NCBI GenBank assembly: GCA_947579605.1
Contig: OX388317.1
Location: 26,121,384 to 26,185,383 of the forward strand
From: Athripsodes cinereus
Lineage: Eukaryota; Arthropoda; Insecta; Trichoptera; Leptoceridae
Length of the DNA stretch: 64,000 nucleotides
Reading direction: 5' to 3'
Every line of letters starts with the position of its first letter. The first letter of the stretch is position 1. This document shows, piece by piece, positions 35,060-45,018 of this stretch. A program made the position numbers and the translations under genes. Under the pieces are notes generated by a model, which was given only the letters and a program-made list of their open reading frames with translations, did not search any database and was not told where the DNA came from.

Positions 35060-35290
35060 TGTAAAGTATAAAACTTGCCACGTGATCGTCGTGTGACGGG
35101 CCGCGCCCGGTCTTACTGCGTGGCTGATCGGCTCACGACTAAGGATTAATCCCAGGCATCAAGGACGGCACGCGAACCGCGCAAGCGTCACCCCTGCCAC
35201 AATTTCTATTGGATACAATCCCAAAGTGACGTCACTAAAGGCTGTACCAATTATTCACATCAATTTTCCCAAAGGAAATTCACGTATCTA
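35060..35290. promoter_or_regulatory. Candidate promoter-like GC island
   Basis: A GC-rich block (CACGTGATCGTCGTGTGACG, GCCGCGCCCGGTC, GCGAACCGCGCAAGCG) is followed by an inverted CCAAT box (ATTGG at about 35208) and a full palindromic CRE, TGACGTCA, at about 35227. It contains an E-box CACGTG. Such a combination is typical of a housekeeping promoter or first exon. Its direction is unknown; a minus-strand gene using the exon at 33764-33910 is one possibility. Confidence 0.35.
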
Positions 35291-35639
35291 CACCGCAATA
35301 TTGCAAAACATTTTCACCCTTATTCTTGAATAATTTTAGTGTGATTTTTGTTATTATTTGTTGTGGTGTTTGATTGTTTTTGCTAATATTTTTATGTTTG
35401 ATATGAATTATTGTTACTGAGCTGATATTATTTCCTCAGTGACACTTGAAGCAGTTGATTGACTAAAGGTTTTTGAAATTCCATTTTATTCGCATTACGA
35501 ACTTCTTACGTAGTTTTATTACCTGCAGTGAAACATTATTTTTATACTGCAAGCCATATTATATTTTATTTTAATTATTGCTTTATTATATATTTTCTAC
35601 CTTTCTTCTTATTTATGTGTCTTGCCGAGCCCCCCTGAC

Positions 35640-35875
35640 ATTGACGATCACCTAGGAGAAATCTTGTCTGTTCTGGGCAGCACGAAACAGCTTCTCCACA
35701 CCTCTCATCCCGGTCCACTTCTGAATGTTCTGAGACCAGGAAGGCCGCTTTCTTCCAACCCCTCTTCGGCCCTCAATCTTTCTTTCTATGATCAGTTGTA
35801 GGATGGCTAATTTTTCTCCTCTCATTATGTGACCAAAATATGAAGTTTTATGGAGCTTGATTGTTGTGAACAATA
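35640..35875 (-). pseudogene. RTE-like LINE C-terminal fragment
   Basis: The minus-strand frame reads KLHKTSYFGHIMRGEKLAIL, QLIIERKIEGRRGVGRKR and WTGMRGVEKLFRAAQNRQDF. This is a common arthropod LINE endonuclease/RT C-terminus. The adjoining 35920-36020 is a further diverged part of the same element. Related minus-strand fragments lie at 37495 and 62931. Confidence 0.7.
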
Positions 35876-36132
35876 AACTTCTCTATGAGCATTTGCTCTA
35901 TACAATACTTCAACGTTACTTGTCATGTCAGTCCAGGATATTCTGAACATTCTTCGGTGGATCCACATTTCAAACGCCTCCAAGCGCGGTTTTTGGTTTT
36001 AACTATGAGGGTCCATGCCTTGATACCATATTATTTTCTATACATGAAATACATTTTCTCGATACCATTATTATTTTCTATATATAAAATAAACTGCCTC
36101 GGCACCATATTATTTACTACTACTACTACTAT

Positions 36133-36380
36133 TACTACTATACCATCACGGCATATCCCACAAGTGGGGTAGCCAGCAGATCAGCTGCACGTAAGAAACA
36201 TGCAAACTGTCCTCTTCGTGCCAATATAAAATCAAGACATTCAAGATGGGTGGCAAGCCTCATCGCTGAATTTAAGATGTAAAATGTCTTAATTTTTTTC
36301 GAACACCTGCCTTTTACAGGACACTCGAAAACTTACGCAGAAGAGTGGGAGACCAATTCTTTACCGGGTGCTCCACGGGA
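36133..36380 (-). repeat. R1 retroposon, best preserved copy
   Basis: Bordered by a (TAC)n/CTACTACTATT tract, it reads ACCATCACGGCATATCCCAC, AAGTGGGGTAGCCAGCAGAT, GTCCTCTTCGTGCC, TTCAAGATGGGTGGCAAGCC, TTTACAGGACACTCGAAAAC, GAGTGGGAGACCAATTCTTT and CCGGGTGCTCCACGG. At about 245 bp this defines the family consensus. Confidence 0.8.
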
Positions 36381-36489
36381 TATACCATATTATTTTCTAT
36401 ATATAAAATGTATTGCCTCGGCACCATATAATTTTCTATACATAAAAGACTAATTACATGAAATGAAGAAAAAGATAAACCTCCTACCA

Positions 36490-36755
36490 CTATTACTATA
36501 CCATCATGGCATGGTAGCCAGCAGACCAGCTGCATGTAATAAACATGCATGCTCTCCTCTCCGCGCCAACAAAAATGAAGAAATTCAGTATAGGCGGCAA
36601 ACCTCATCGCTGAATTTTATATGTAACTGAATTTATTTTTTCGAACACCTGTCTTAAAATTAAGACAGGTGTTGGAAATAGGTGGCCTTTTACAGGACAG
36701 AGAAGAAAACTAACGTAAAAATAGTGGGAAACCAATTCTTATTTTTTATTCTCTC
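36490..36755 (-). repeat. R1 retroposon copy
   Basis: The same order of blocks as at 36133-36380, with an internal duplication around AACACCTGTCTTAAAATTAA/GACAGGTGTT. It ends in GGGAAACCAATTCTT. Confidence 0.7.
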
Positions 36756-37084
36756 TTATCATCCATAGGCCATTGATTTGGCACTTGGAATCGTCAGGCA
36801 ATTATATAGTTTTTTTTTTACAAATGCCAAAATAATCAAATTACATCAATGCAATGAATAAATAAATAAAGAAATTTCATTGAATCAAAGTTTTTCGAGT
36901 GTAAAAGGCCCAAAATAACTTCTCGTCAGTGTATGTAAATAAACTCCAATAAATTGTAAATAAATTCCTCAATAAACTCCAATTTCAAGATAAACCTCTT
37001 TGTGCCTTAAAACACAAAATATTCAGAATGGAAGACTATACATCATTGCTGAATTCTAGGCGTATAATAATAATCATTTTGTAG

Positions 37085-37335
37085 TACTTGGAATAACTTT
37101 GTGAAAGTTTATTTTAATAGAATTGAAATAGATTTAAAATAAAACACTGTATTACTTTCACTATGAATAATATTTGATTCAGAGACCTTTCGGGTAGCCA
37201 CCCATCATCAGTGAGTTTTTATATATAGGTTTCTAATAAAAATTCACTGATGATGAGTGTCCACCCGAAAGGCCTATGAATTAAATATTATTCTAGTGAA
37301 AGTAATGCAGTGTTTTATTTTAAATCAATTTTAAG
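37085..37335 (+). mobile_element. Hammerhead foldback element, family D3, two opposed ribozyme cores
   Basis: Plus strand: TTCACTGATGA, stem II TGAGTG-TC-CACCC, GAAA, stem III GG/CC, TA, TGAATT. TGAATT pairs perfectly with the AATTCA preceding CTGATGA as stem I. Minus strand: CACTGATGA, TGGGTGGCTACCC, GAAAGGTC, TC, TGAATC, an equally complete core on the other arm. The outer arms carry TAAAATAAAACACTG and its complement. This is the clearest pair of complete hammerhead motifs in the window. No coding sequence is present. Confidence 0.8.
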
Positions 37336-37494
37336 AATGTTCAAAAATTAAAAATTCATTGTTAAATTATCAGTTTAAACTAACATCTAAAACAAAGCAG
37401 AGTTAAATAACTGATTCAGTCTGCCCTGGTACTGGATCATGCTCAATTAAGTAGATCTTACCACAAACTTGTACTTCTTCTTCTTTGCGTGTTT

Positions 37495-37650
37495 TATCAG
37501 GTTTCCTCGACGTTGACAATCAACTGGAAGAACTCTTGTCTGTTCTGGACAGCACGAAACATCTCCTCCACACCTCTCATCCCGGTCCACTCTCGAATAT
37601 TCTGAAGCCAGGAAAGCCTATGATATACAATGTTCTCTAAATAGTTGTAA
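37495..37650 (-). pseudogene. RTE-like LINE C-terminal fragment
   Basis: The minus-strand translation RLSWLQNIREWTGMRGVEEM followed by FRAVQNRQEFFQLIVNVEET matches the 35640-35875 fragment. Confidence 0.65.
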
Positions 37651-37704
37651 AATTTAATGTTCATATTATTAATAAACAAATATTAAATATGTAAATAAAT
37701 GGCT

Positions 37705-37775
37705 TTATAAGTGGAAACCTGGTCACAATTTAAGTAAATACAAAGTAAAACCTAAACCTTTGTGTTTTCTTCAAT
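37705..37775 (+). repeat. Family C hammerhead half-copy
   Basis: AAGTGGAAACCTGGTCAC followed by AAATACAAAGTAAAACC matches the 3' half of the family C element at 13903-13990 (GAAA, CCTGG, TC). The 5' half is missing. Confidence 0.5.
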
Positions 37776-38044
37776 GTGTAGTTCTAGCTGTAATTATTTT
37801 AATCATTCATTCTGGGAACTTGAACGTAGGTGTGTAGAACAAACATCTTAAAAGTAATTTGTGAAGTATGAAGAAGAGAAACTATATTTTTTGCTGTCTT
37901 ATTGGCTATATTATCAGTTTAATCCATCAATAGTGGTATTAATCTAGGTATATCAGTATCTGATAAAGAAATTAATTCTACAAATACTTGGATAACAAAT
38001 CGCCACTCGCAGTAACGGTGTGCTCTAGTGAGTAAGTGTTTGGG

Positions 38045-38137
38045 ATGAGCCAGTGAACAGAAACTAAATCAGGATATCCTATATCTTCAAGGGAGACATT
38101 CTCAATCTGTCCCAAGTTACCAATCTATGACTGCGTC
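38045..38137 (+). promoter_or_regulatory. Gene 1 5' leader, homologous to gene 2 leader
   Basis: GCCAGTGAACAGAAACTAAA aligns with GACAGTGAACAGAGACTACA upstream of gene 2 (about 44928). A four-codon upstream frame (ATGACTGCGTCATGA) overlaps the start codon of gene 1, which could reduce initiation. Confidence 0.5.
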
Positions 38138-40086
38138 ATGAGTGCCTGTCACGTTTGTCATAGACGTATCAGTACATGGGAGAATTCAACAATATCAATA
38201 TGTAACACATGCAAAAAGACATTTTGTCCTACATGTTATTTGAAATATGAAGGCAAAAATTTCTGCACTGCTTGCATAGTGAAATATGCAGTAGAAAAAA
38301 AAACACCTGTTAACATTGATTGGGATTCGCTACACGGGGCAAATGTAGACTATTGCTATCACTCGCTCTACGAAAATATGAATGGTGAGTTCATAATTTC
38401 TTAATACATTTTTTTATATTTCTATTTTATAATAGCACCTTGTTTTTTTTATTTCGTTTTGTTATTTTAGTGGAAGATTTCAAGAAGCAGATAGCAAATT
38501 ATATAAAGATACGCTGTGGTCCTGAAACTACACACAACGAAGACATCGTTCAGGTTCCAGAACAACTCACTGGACGGGATTCACTAAGAGATACAGTAGA
38601 CATTTTACAAATGCACAATATTAATGATTCTAATTATGAGCAGGGTGTATCTTCTATCACTGCACATTCGAATAGGGGCACAGACAATCTTACTGACACC
38701 GAAGCTATTGATAGTAATGAGTCTCGAGGGTGTACAGCAAAAAGACTTTATGAAAATTCGAATACTATGGTGGTTCCAGGTACCGCTAATACTCATACAA
38801 CGTCAGTAAATAATCAACCCACAGTATCCGAACACAACCCTACTCCAGATGACCGTCCGTCAGAACAAACTGTTCGGTCTCAACGGACAGAAGAAAGATC
38901 TACAGCGAGTTGTAAGTGTTGTTTTGATAACTTAAACGTCCTTCATTTGATCAGTTTTTAAGGAAATCTTGAAATCTTAAAAAGATATTTTAAATTGACT
39001 TCATATTTCCAACTGTCACTCATTTAAAATGTATGGCTATTTGGTCGAGTGAACAATAAACAATATGATTAATCTTTTAGGCATTTAATATTATACATAC
39101 ATACCATCACGCCGCTTCCCTCGCGGGGTAGGCAGAAAGGATCGAGCGCCACTTCCTTACATACATCTTACGCTTCCGTCACTGTCATACAATTCTCCTG
39201 TTCAATGTGCTCAACACGTGACCATTTAATATTACGATCCATATTTGGTTGTTTTATATAGATGAATAATTAAATTGACTGCAGTAACTTTTTTATTTAT
39301 GTCAATTAATCAAACAAATTTTACACGATGTTTCTGACAACTGATTTTTAATGATATTTTTTATTACTTTTTGCTCATTATTTCATATTGTTATTACAAT
39401 ACATATAATGAGTTACAATCCATTGGATTGGTCTGCAACGATTTTGGACTTTCTTCTCCACTCCTCCCTATTCTCAGCCAGTTTCTTCAACTCCATGTTT
39501 GAGCCACAGTTTATGTTATTATAATATTCTCGGGTTACTGTTTGATTATCGACACCATATTATATCATTTTACACATTGGTATGTCTATGTAAAAGGCTT
39601 ATTGCCGTATATATTTGAATAAATAAATTAAAAAATAGTAAACATGAATCGTTAACGTTTTCAGTCCAAGATACCATCGATGCAGGACCTTCGGGAATGA
39701 CAACTTCAAATCTGGGAAATCCACAACAAGATAATGTTTCAAATGGCAAAATGCTTTTGAAAAATTGCAAATCCATAGCAGACGTAAGGATCCTCGGCGT
39801 TGCTGACCTAAAGAAGATTCTCCAGAGCCACAATATTGACACGAAATGTTTTATAGAAAGAGCAGAATTACTGAACGAAGTTGAGGATTTATGGAATGCA
39901 ATGTCTCAAAGCACAATTAACGAACCACGTAACCAATCTAATAATGATTCGGAATCAGAATCCGACCACATTCCACTTCGACGTTTAAATCGCGATCCGA
40001 ATCACTCCGCTTCTAGAAATGTGTCCCGTGATTCTCGAGATTCTCGAGATTATAATTCCACTTTTGTTTGCTGTGTCATTTTATAA
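38138..40086 (+). CDS. RNF34/rififylin-like protein lacking RING (gene 1)
   Basis: The coding sequence joins 38138-38384, 38471-38911 and 39665-40086 (1110 nt, 369 aa). Both introns are GT-AG and phase 1. Residues 4-46 form an eight-cysteine FYVE-like finger with spacing CxxC-x14-CxxC-x4-CxxC-x9-CxxC (CNTCKKTFCPTC at its centre), as in RNF34/CARP proteins. A block WDSLHGANVDYCYHSL follows. Exon 2 is Ser/Thr/Asn-rich and probably disordered. Residues 264-308 are a SAP-like helical module (CKSIADVRILGVADLKKIL), equivalent to the second such module of RNF34. The usual C-terminal RING is absent; instead an Arg/Asp/Ser-rich tail ends in CCVIL, a possible CaaX prenylation motif. The ATG is supported by a leader alignable with gene 2. 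A polyadenylation signal AATAAA lies at 40496. Function is inferred only: probably membrane-associated ubiquitin or apoptosis regulation without its own ligase activity, or a diverged duplicate with a new role. Confidence 0.8.
39096..39215 (-). pseudogene. LINE fragment in gene 1 intron 2
   Basis: In reverse it reads GTTGAGCACATTGAACAGG, GAATTGTATGACAGTGACGG and ACCCCGCGAGGGAAGCGGCG, matching the 56.7-kb LINE remnant. A second LINE remnant lies at 39405-39505 (minus; NMELKKLAENREEWRRK), and a LINE tail GGCTTATTGCCGTATAT at 39588-39625. Confidence 0.6.
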
Positions 40087-40209
40087 AATTATTGGACTTA
40101 AGGAAAAGATGTGTCACTTCTACTTTTATATTTTTATCTTCTTTTCTCCTTTCATCAATCAAATTTTAGTTTTTGTTTTACTTTTTATATTTATATTCAG
40201 TCGTTAATA

Positions 40210-40440
40210 CTATCACGCCATATTCCACAAGTGGGATAGCCAACAGAAAATCTGGATTCAATCTTTCTCTCCATGTCAATAATAGTTAAGACATTCAGCA
40301 TGGAGAGCATACATTATCGCTGAATTGAAAACGTAAAATGTTAAAACATAATATAATACAAATACCTGCCTTTTACAGGACATTCGAAGACTTACTGAAA
40401 AGAGTGGGAGACATGTTCTTTGCCGGAGACTCCACGGATA
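40210..40440 (-). repeat. R1 retroposon copy downstream of gene 1
   Basis: TATCACGCCATATTCCACAA, TTCTCTCCATGTCAATAATA, CTGCCTTTTACAGGACATTC and GACATGTTCTTTGCCGGAGA. Confidence 0.65.
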
Positions 40441-40504
40441 GCTCTATTTCTATATTTTTGTATATGTTGTTTATTTTCAGATATTTTTAACCAGCAATAA
40501 AGTG

Positions 40505-41290
40505 CATGCAGTTGCAAGTATTGTTCTTTTCTCGATCTTTTTTTCCCGGGAATGAGAGCTGCTGATTTTCTGGGAAATCGAGAATGAAAATTCCCGAAAA
40601 ACACACTCTAATTATATAGAACTTGAACCCATACCATTCAGTTTTCGACTGACAGTTCTAATTTATATACCTTAGTTAAAATCCTATCTGATGAACTTCT
40701 AGTTACTGGTATTGATTTTTTTTTGAACTTTGATAGTTAAATCACGTACTTATACCATACTACGTATTCTGCGTACCTAACAAAAGAATAAATAATGCGA
40801 AACAATTTCAATTCTTCACTTCGAGATAAATTTTCGCCTTCAGGAGAGTAGTGCTCCAAGAAGACAGTGAAACATGCCGTGGAAAAGAGAACCATTACTT
40901 TAATTCATTGTACTTTCCTAGATAGTATCAGACAGTTTATTGCAGTTATGCAGAAAATAACCAATGTTTAAAGAATTGGATAAATCAGCTACCGATTCCT
41001 GTGGTATCTTTGAGGCTTTTGTTGTCTGGTTGGTTTTTGTATATTTTCACTCAATTTAGAGAGAGTGTAGGGAGAATGGTTTCGAATAGGGATATGGAGA
41101 TTGGGACAAAGGGGAGAGTGAGTACCCCCGTGGGAAATATCAAACCTCTTTGTGAGTGGACGAGGGGAACAAGGGTAGTATGCGAGGGGCTAAGGTTACA
41201 ATAGGAGGGTAGAAAGGTAAGAAGGATTCTAAAATGTATGCAGCTTTACTGTGATAAAATTTCATTCGGAAAATATTGTGCCTATGTTTA
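40505..41290. other. No gene seen
   Basis: Mixed AT-rich sequence. A 67-codon open stretch near 41001-41204 has no supporting features. Confidence 0.5.
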
Positions 41291-41512
41291 TATAAGAAGT
41301 TTTTACTCTCTGTAACCCATCCTAAATGTCATAATTTTTATTGGTACGTAGAGAGAAACTAAAGCATGGCTAATACGCTGGCTACCTCACTTATATGAAA
41401 TTCCATGATGGTAAGAATGAATGAATGAATGAATGAATTATATTTGCTGTGTAGTCTCAGAATATGAAGCGAATTACAATTTTAGCAAAATGCATTTACC
41501 TATTCTACGGGT

Positions 41513-41700
41513 CACCCGGCAAAGAACTGATCTCCCACACTTTTTCATAAGTTTAAGAGTGTCCTGTAAAAGGCAAGTGTTCAAGAAATGAAGACATTTT
41601 ACATCTTAAATTCATTTATGAGTTTTGACACCCAGCTTGCATATTTTTTTGCATGTGACTGATCTGCTGGCTACCCCACTTGTGGGATATGCCATGATGG
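41513..41700 (+). repeat. R1 retroposon copy, plus strand
   Basis: GGGTCACCCGGCAAAGAACT, AGAGTGTCCTGTAAAAGGCA, TACCCCACTTGTGGGATATG, CCATGATGGTATTATAGTAG. A second fragment precedes it at 41300-41410. Confidence 0.7.
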
Positions 41701-41884
41701 TATTATAGTAGTAGTAGATGTAAAATAGTATTTTCCTATTGGCTTTAAAGTATTAATGTTTCATAAAAAAATTAAAATTTTGATAGAAAAATATTTTAAT
41801 ACATTTTAATTAACAATTCGTTTACCAAATAAGATTTATGTTGCAAAAAAAGAAATATAAATATTAAGACTACACAATACTTAC

Positions 41885-42115
41885 ATGAATGATATTGAGG
41901 CTTGCAACCCTATGTACCAACGCAACGGGCGCAGATTTGTTATCAAGCGATGTTCGTCCGTCAACTGCTCGTCTGTAGTCATCGCGAATGTATGTAAGAG
42001 ACAACTCGTAAACCCTCACCCCTGAAGATGCCTACATGTGTGTGTATAGGTGAGATTTTGGTTTGAAAATTGCCCTCCAGGCCGCCATCACTCAGCCCGG
42101 AGGAAAATCTTTTTA
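41885..42115. other. GC-richer unassigned block
   Basis: ACGCAACGGGCGCAGATTTG, ATGTTCGTCCGTCAACTGC and GCCCTCCAGGCCGCCATCAC. Base composition is unlike its surroundings, but no exon model could be supported. It may be an old repeat or an exon. Confidence 0.25.
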
Positions 42116-42254
42116 AAAACATGCATCATTTGTTAAAAAATCCATTATTCATATTATGTATGTCTAAAACTATATTACATTTGTGACAGTGACTTATATT
42201 TATACCGTCATTCACTCAATTCTTCCACATTTTTTTAAAAATATTCATTCATTC

Positions 42255-42465
42255 ATTCATACCTTAACAACATTTCTCACAAATGGGGTAGTCAGCGGAC
42301 CAACTGCACTTAACATACATGCAAGATGCCATTCAGGCTAAGTGACATACTTCATTGTCTTAAACGCGATGTTTTCAGAATACCACCCACTTACAGGATA
42401 CTCGAAAACTAACAGAAAATAATGAGAGACCTATGCTTTAACGGTGACCCTTAGGGATTTACCAG
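42255..42465 (-). repeat. R1 retroposon copy
   Basis: CCTTAACAACATTTCTCACA, GGGTAGTCAGCGGACCAACT and ACTTACAGGATACTCGAAAA. The sequence after it (42530-42660, CATTGTGTAAAATTTAATCG) recurs at 59650-59720. Confidence 0.6.
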
Positions 42466-43064
42466 TGACTCTTAGGGTCACGAAAAATATTTAGTCATTT
42501 GTTTCAAATTAATAAAAATTGATCAGAAACCTCGATTGGAGAACCATGTCTACACAATGCAACATTGTGTAAAATTTAATCGGAAGAAGTGAGAGAGGTG
42601 TCCCAACGCTTACGAATTGGGTCTAGGCTGGCTTAAGTGATCACTTTCATTCGGGACAACATTCACCAATTCCACCATTCTCACTGTCACGATTTAAGGT
42701 CCACCAATCGAGAGACGCTTTATGCAAACCTTAGAAGCAACCATCTTTTTGGGATCTCATTTTTCAGATCTCAAATAGATCGCGATCACCCGTCTAAATG
42801 GCGCCGGAACAATTAAGTTCAATACTTTATCGGCTGCTAGTTCGACCAGTCAGCAACAAATGTTTAGAATATTTATTAATTTTTTTTTTGTTTAATAAAA
42901 ATTGCTTCTCTAGACCGAATGTTCTCATAAATACTCAAAAGCCATAAGACAGATATGACCCCTATGTCAATGAAGATTGAACGTTATTCAGCATCATGGA
43001 TCCATCTAAGTAAAATTATATATTATAATAATAATAATAATAATATAATAATAATAATAATAAA

Positions 43065-43190
43065 CTTTATTGTACAAAATATTTTAACAAAAAGAATGAG
43101 ATTACAACATGGTATATACAAATATTTTGCACAATGGGCGAGTTTATCGCAGGGACGCGATATCTTCCAACTAACCCAATAAAGTAAAAT
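43065..43190 (-). repeat. LINE 3' tail, minus strand
   Basis: Preceded by an (ATA)n tract, it reads AACTTTATTGTACAAAATA and GGCGAGTTTATCGCAGGGAC. This is the reverse complement of the GATAAACTCGCCC tail family. Confidence 0.6.
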
Positions 43191-43626
43191 AAGATAAAAT
43201 GTAAACAATGATAAAAAATAAAAATAATTATAAAAAGTCTTTAAAATGATACATAGAAACCAAATTATTAACCATAAATATATAATACATACTCTTAAAA
43301 AATTACCAAAAGAATTAAAAATAAATAACTACATAAATAATTAATATATACATACAAATAGATACTAAAATAAATACCGTAAATACAATACATACATACA
43401 TATAAATAGATACTAAGATACATAGGTACCGTAAATACAGCAATACATATAAGAAAAATAAATAAATAAACAAATTAAAAAAAAAAAATATGTAAATGCG
43501 AAATGCAACACACATGTTGGAGGGGGGGAGGGGGGGGAGGGCTACTCAACGTGAATGAATACACGTGAAGAAGAGAAAAAAAAAAAAAAATGTTAGGATG
43601 AATCTATGTATAAACGTCAAAAATAA

Positions 43627-43760
43627 CTAGCAACCATTGATCTCTCTTTTAAAAGTATAAAAAGACGTACAAGTACGAATTTTTGGTGGAAGCTGGTTCC
43701 ACAATCTGGCCCCATGGACGATTATAAATAACTTGTATGTTTTTTTATCTCTCAAACTGG
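43627..43760 (-). pseudogene. LINE ORF2 C-terminus, minus strand
   Basis: The frame reads IVHGARLWNQLPPKIRTCTS and FYTFKREINGC, then a stop at 43629-43627. It belongs with the tail at 43065-43190, giving about 700 bp of one 5'-truncated LINE. A G-rich run (AGGGGGGGAGGGGGGGAGGG) lies between them at about 43520-43540. Confidence 0.65.
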
Positions 43761-44003
43761 AATACATAAATAGTTTAATTTTAAAAACAATCACAAAAGA
43801 AGATTTTTATTTTATAATTTTTTTAAGAGGAACGCTTGCATTTTTAATTCATGTAACTGGTCTGTTGGCTACTCCAGTTACGTAATATACCGTGATGGGG
43901 TAGTAGTAATACAAGTAAAATACTTAATTATAATACATGGAATTAAGTGGCCTGTGCCTTCTTAAGCTGTTCTACATAAATTTGTTACTCTCAATTAATT
44001 AAT

Positions 44004-44599
44004 AGTAAATTAATTATAAATAAAACACTACTAAAGTATGTAGGTACATATATCCACTGTGACTTTTATTAGCAAAGCCGGTTTGCGTCCAACAAAAGTG
44101 ACAGTGGATATACTAAAGAAGTGTTTTATTTATAATTAATAGTAAATTAATTATAAATAAAACACTTCTAAAGTATGTAGGTATATATATCCACTGTGAC
44201 TTTTATTAGCAAAGCCGGTTTGCGTCCAACAAAAGTGACAGTGGATATGCTAAAGAAGTGTTTTATTTATAATTAATAGTAAATTAATTATAAATAAAAC
44301 ACTTCTAAAGTATGTAGGTACATATATCCACTGTGACTTTTATTAGCAAAGCCGGTTTGCGTCCAACAAAAGTGACAGTGGATATGCTAAAGAAGTGTTT
44401 TATTTATAAATAATAGTAAATTAATTATAAATAAAACACTTCTAAAGTATGTAGGTACATATATCCACTGTGACTTTTATTAGCAAAGCCGGTTTGCGTC
44501 CAACAAAAGTGACAGTGGATATGCTAAAGAAGTGTTTTGTTTATAATTAATTTAACATGAACTTCCACCAAGAATCGTCGGTTGACAATATCAATATTT
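44004..44599 (+). mobile_element. Family B foldback in four exact 137-bp tandem units
   Basis: Units begin at 44006, 44143, 44280 and 44417 (TAAATTAATTATAAATAAAA), so the period is 137 bp three times over. Each unit is itself a foldback: ATATCCACTGTGACTTTTAT against AGTGACAGTGGATAT, around CAAAGCCGGTTTGCGTCC. The central CTGATGA/stem II portion is deleted; only stem III GCCGG remains. The last unit runs into the family B tail CTTCCACCAAGAATCGTCGG. A 9-bp direct repeat TTAATTAAT (43995-44003 and 44600-44608) flanks the whole array, so all four units probably arrived together. Confidence 0.75.
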
Positions 44600-44924
44600 T
44601 TAATTAATATCAAGTTTTTTCAATACAATGTGAGGGTTCAAAACTGGTTCAAGTGCCGTCCGGGGCACTGTCGAATAAGGTGACGTCGTCTTTTCTAAGC
44701 CTAACATGGTATTGTCATGTGTTAAATTTACATACATAACCTCATACAATAGTTAGTTGGAAAAATAACATCGATAATCTATCTACGTTGCTATCTATTG
44801 GGCGCGGCATCTATATCAATGTGATAAGAAAATATAGTCTTCCTACAGTAAGATATCAGCTCACTTAATATCATAGTCGTACTGTTATTGTATTATTGTG
44901 AGGCTGTGTTAGTATGTGTGGTTT

Positions 44925-45018
44925 AAGACAGTGAACAGAGACTACATCAGATTCAAGACAACCTCAATTATTGAGAATAACTGCATTCAGCTGTCTCAGT
45001 TTTAAACTCACTGACAAC
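44925..45018 (+). promoter_or_regulatory. Gene 2 5' leader
   Basis: GACAGTGAACAGAGACTACA and TCAGATTCAAGACAACCTC correspond to the gene 1 leader. The in-frame ATG at 44971 would add 16 residues (starting MRITAFSCLSF), which gene 1 does not have. Confidence 0.5.

Noticed and set aside
43020..43080. (ATA)n tract as a functional repeat
   Set aside because: It is the tail of a 5'-truncated minus-strand LINE whose ORF end lies at 43627-43760.
44971..45018. Upstream in-frame start for gene 2
   Set aside because: The region aligns with the untranslated leader of gene 1, and the extension MRITAFSCLSF has no counterpart there.
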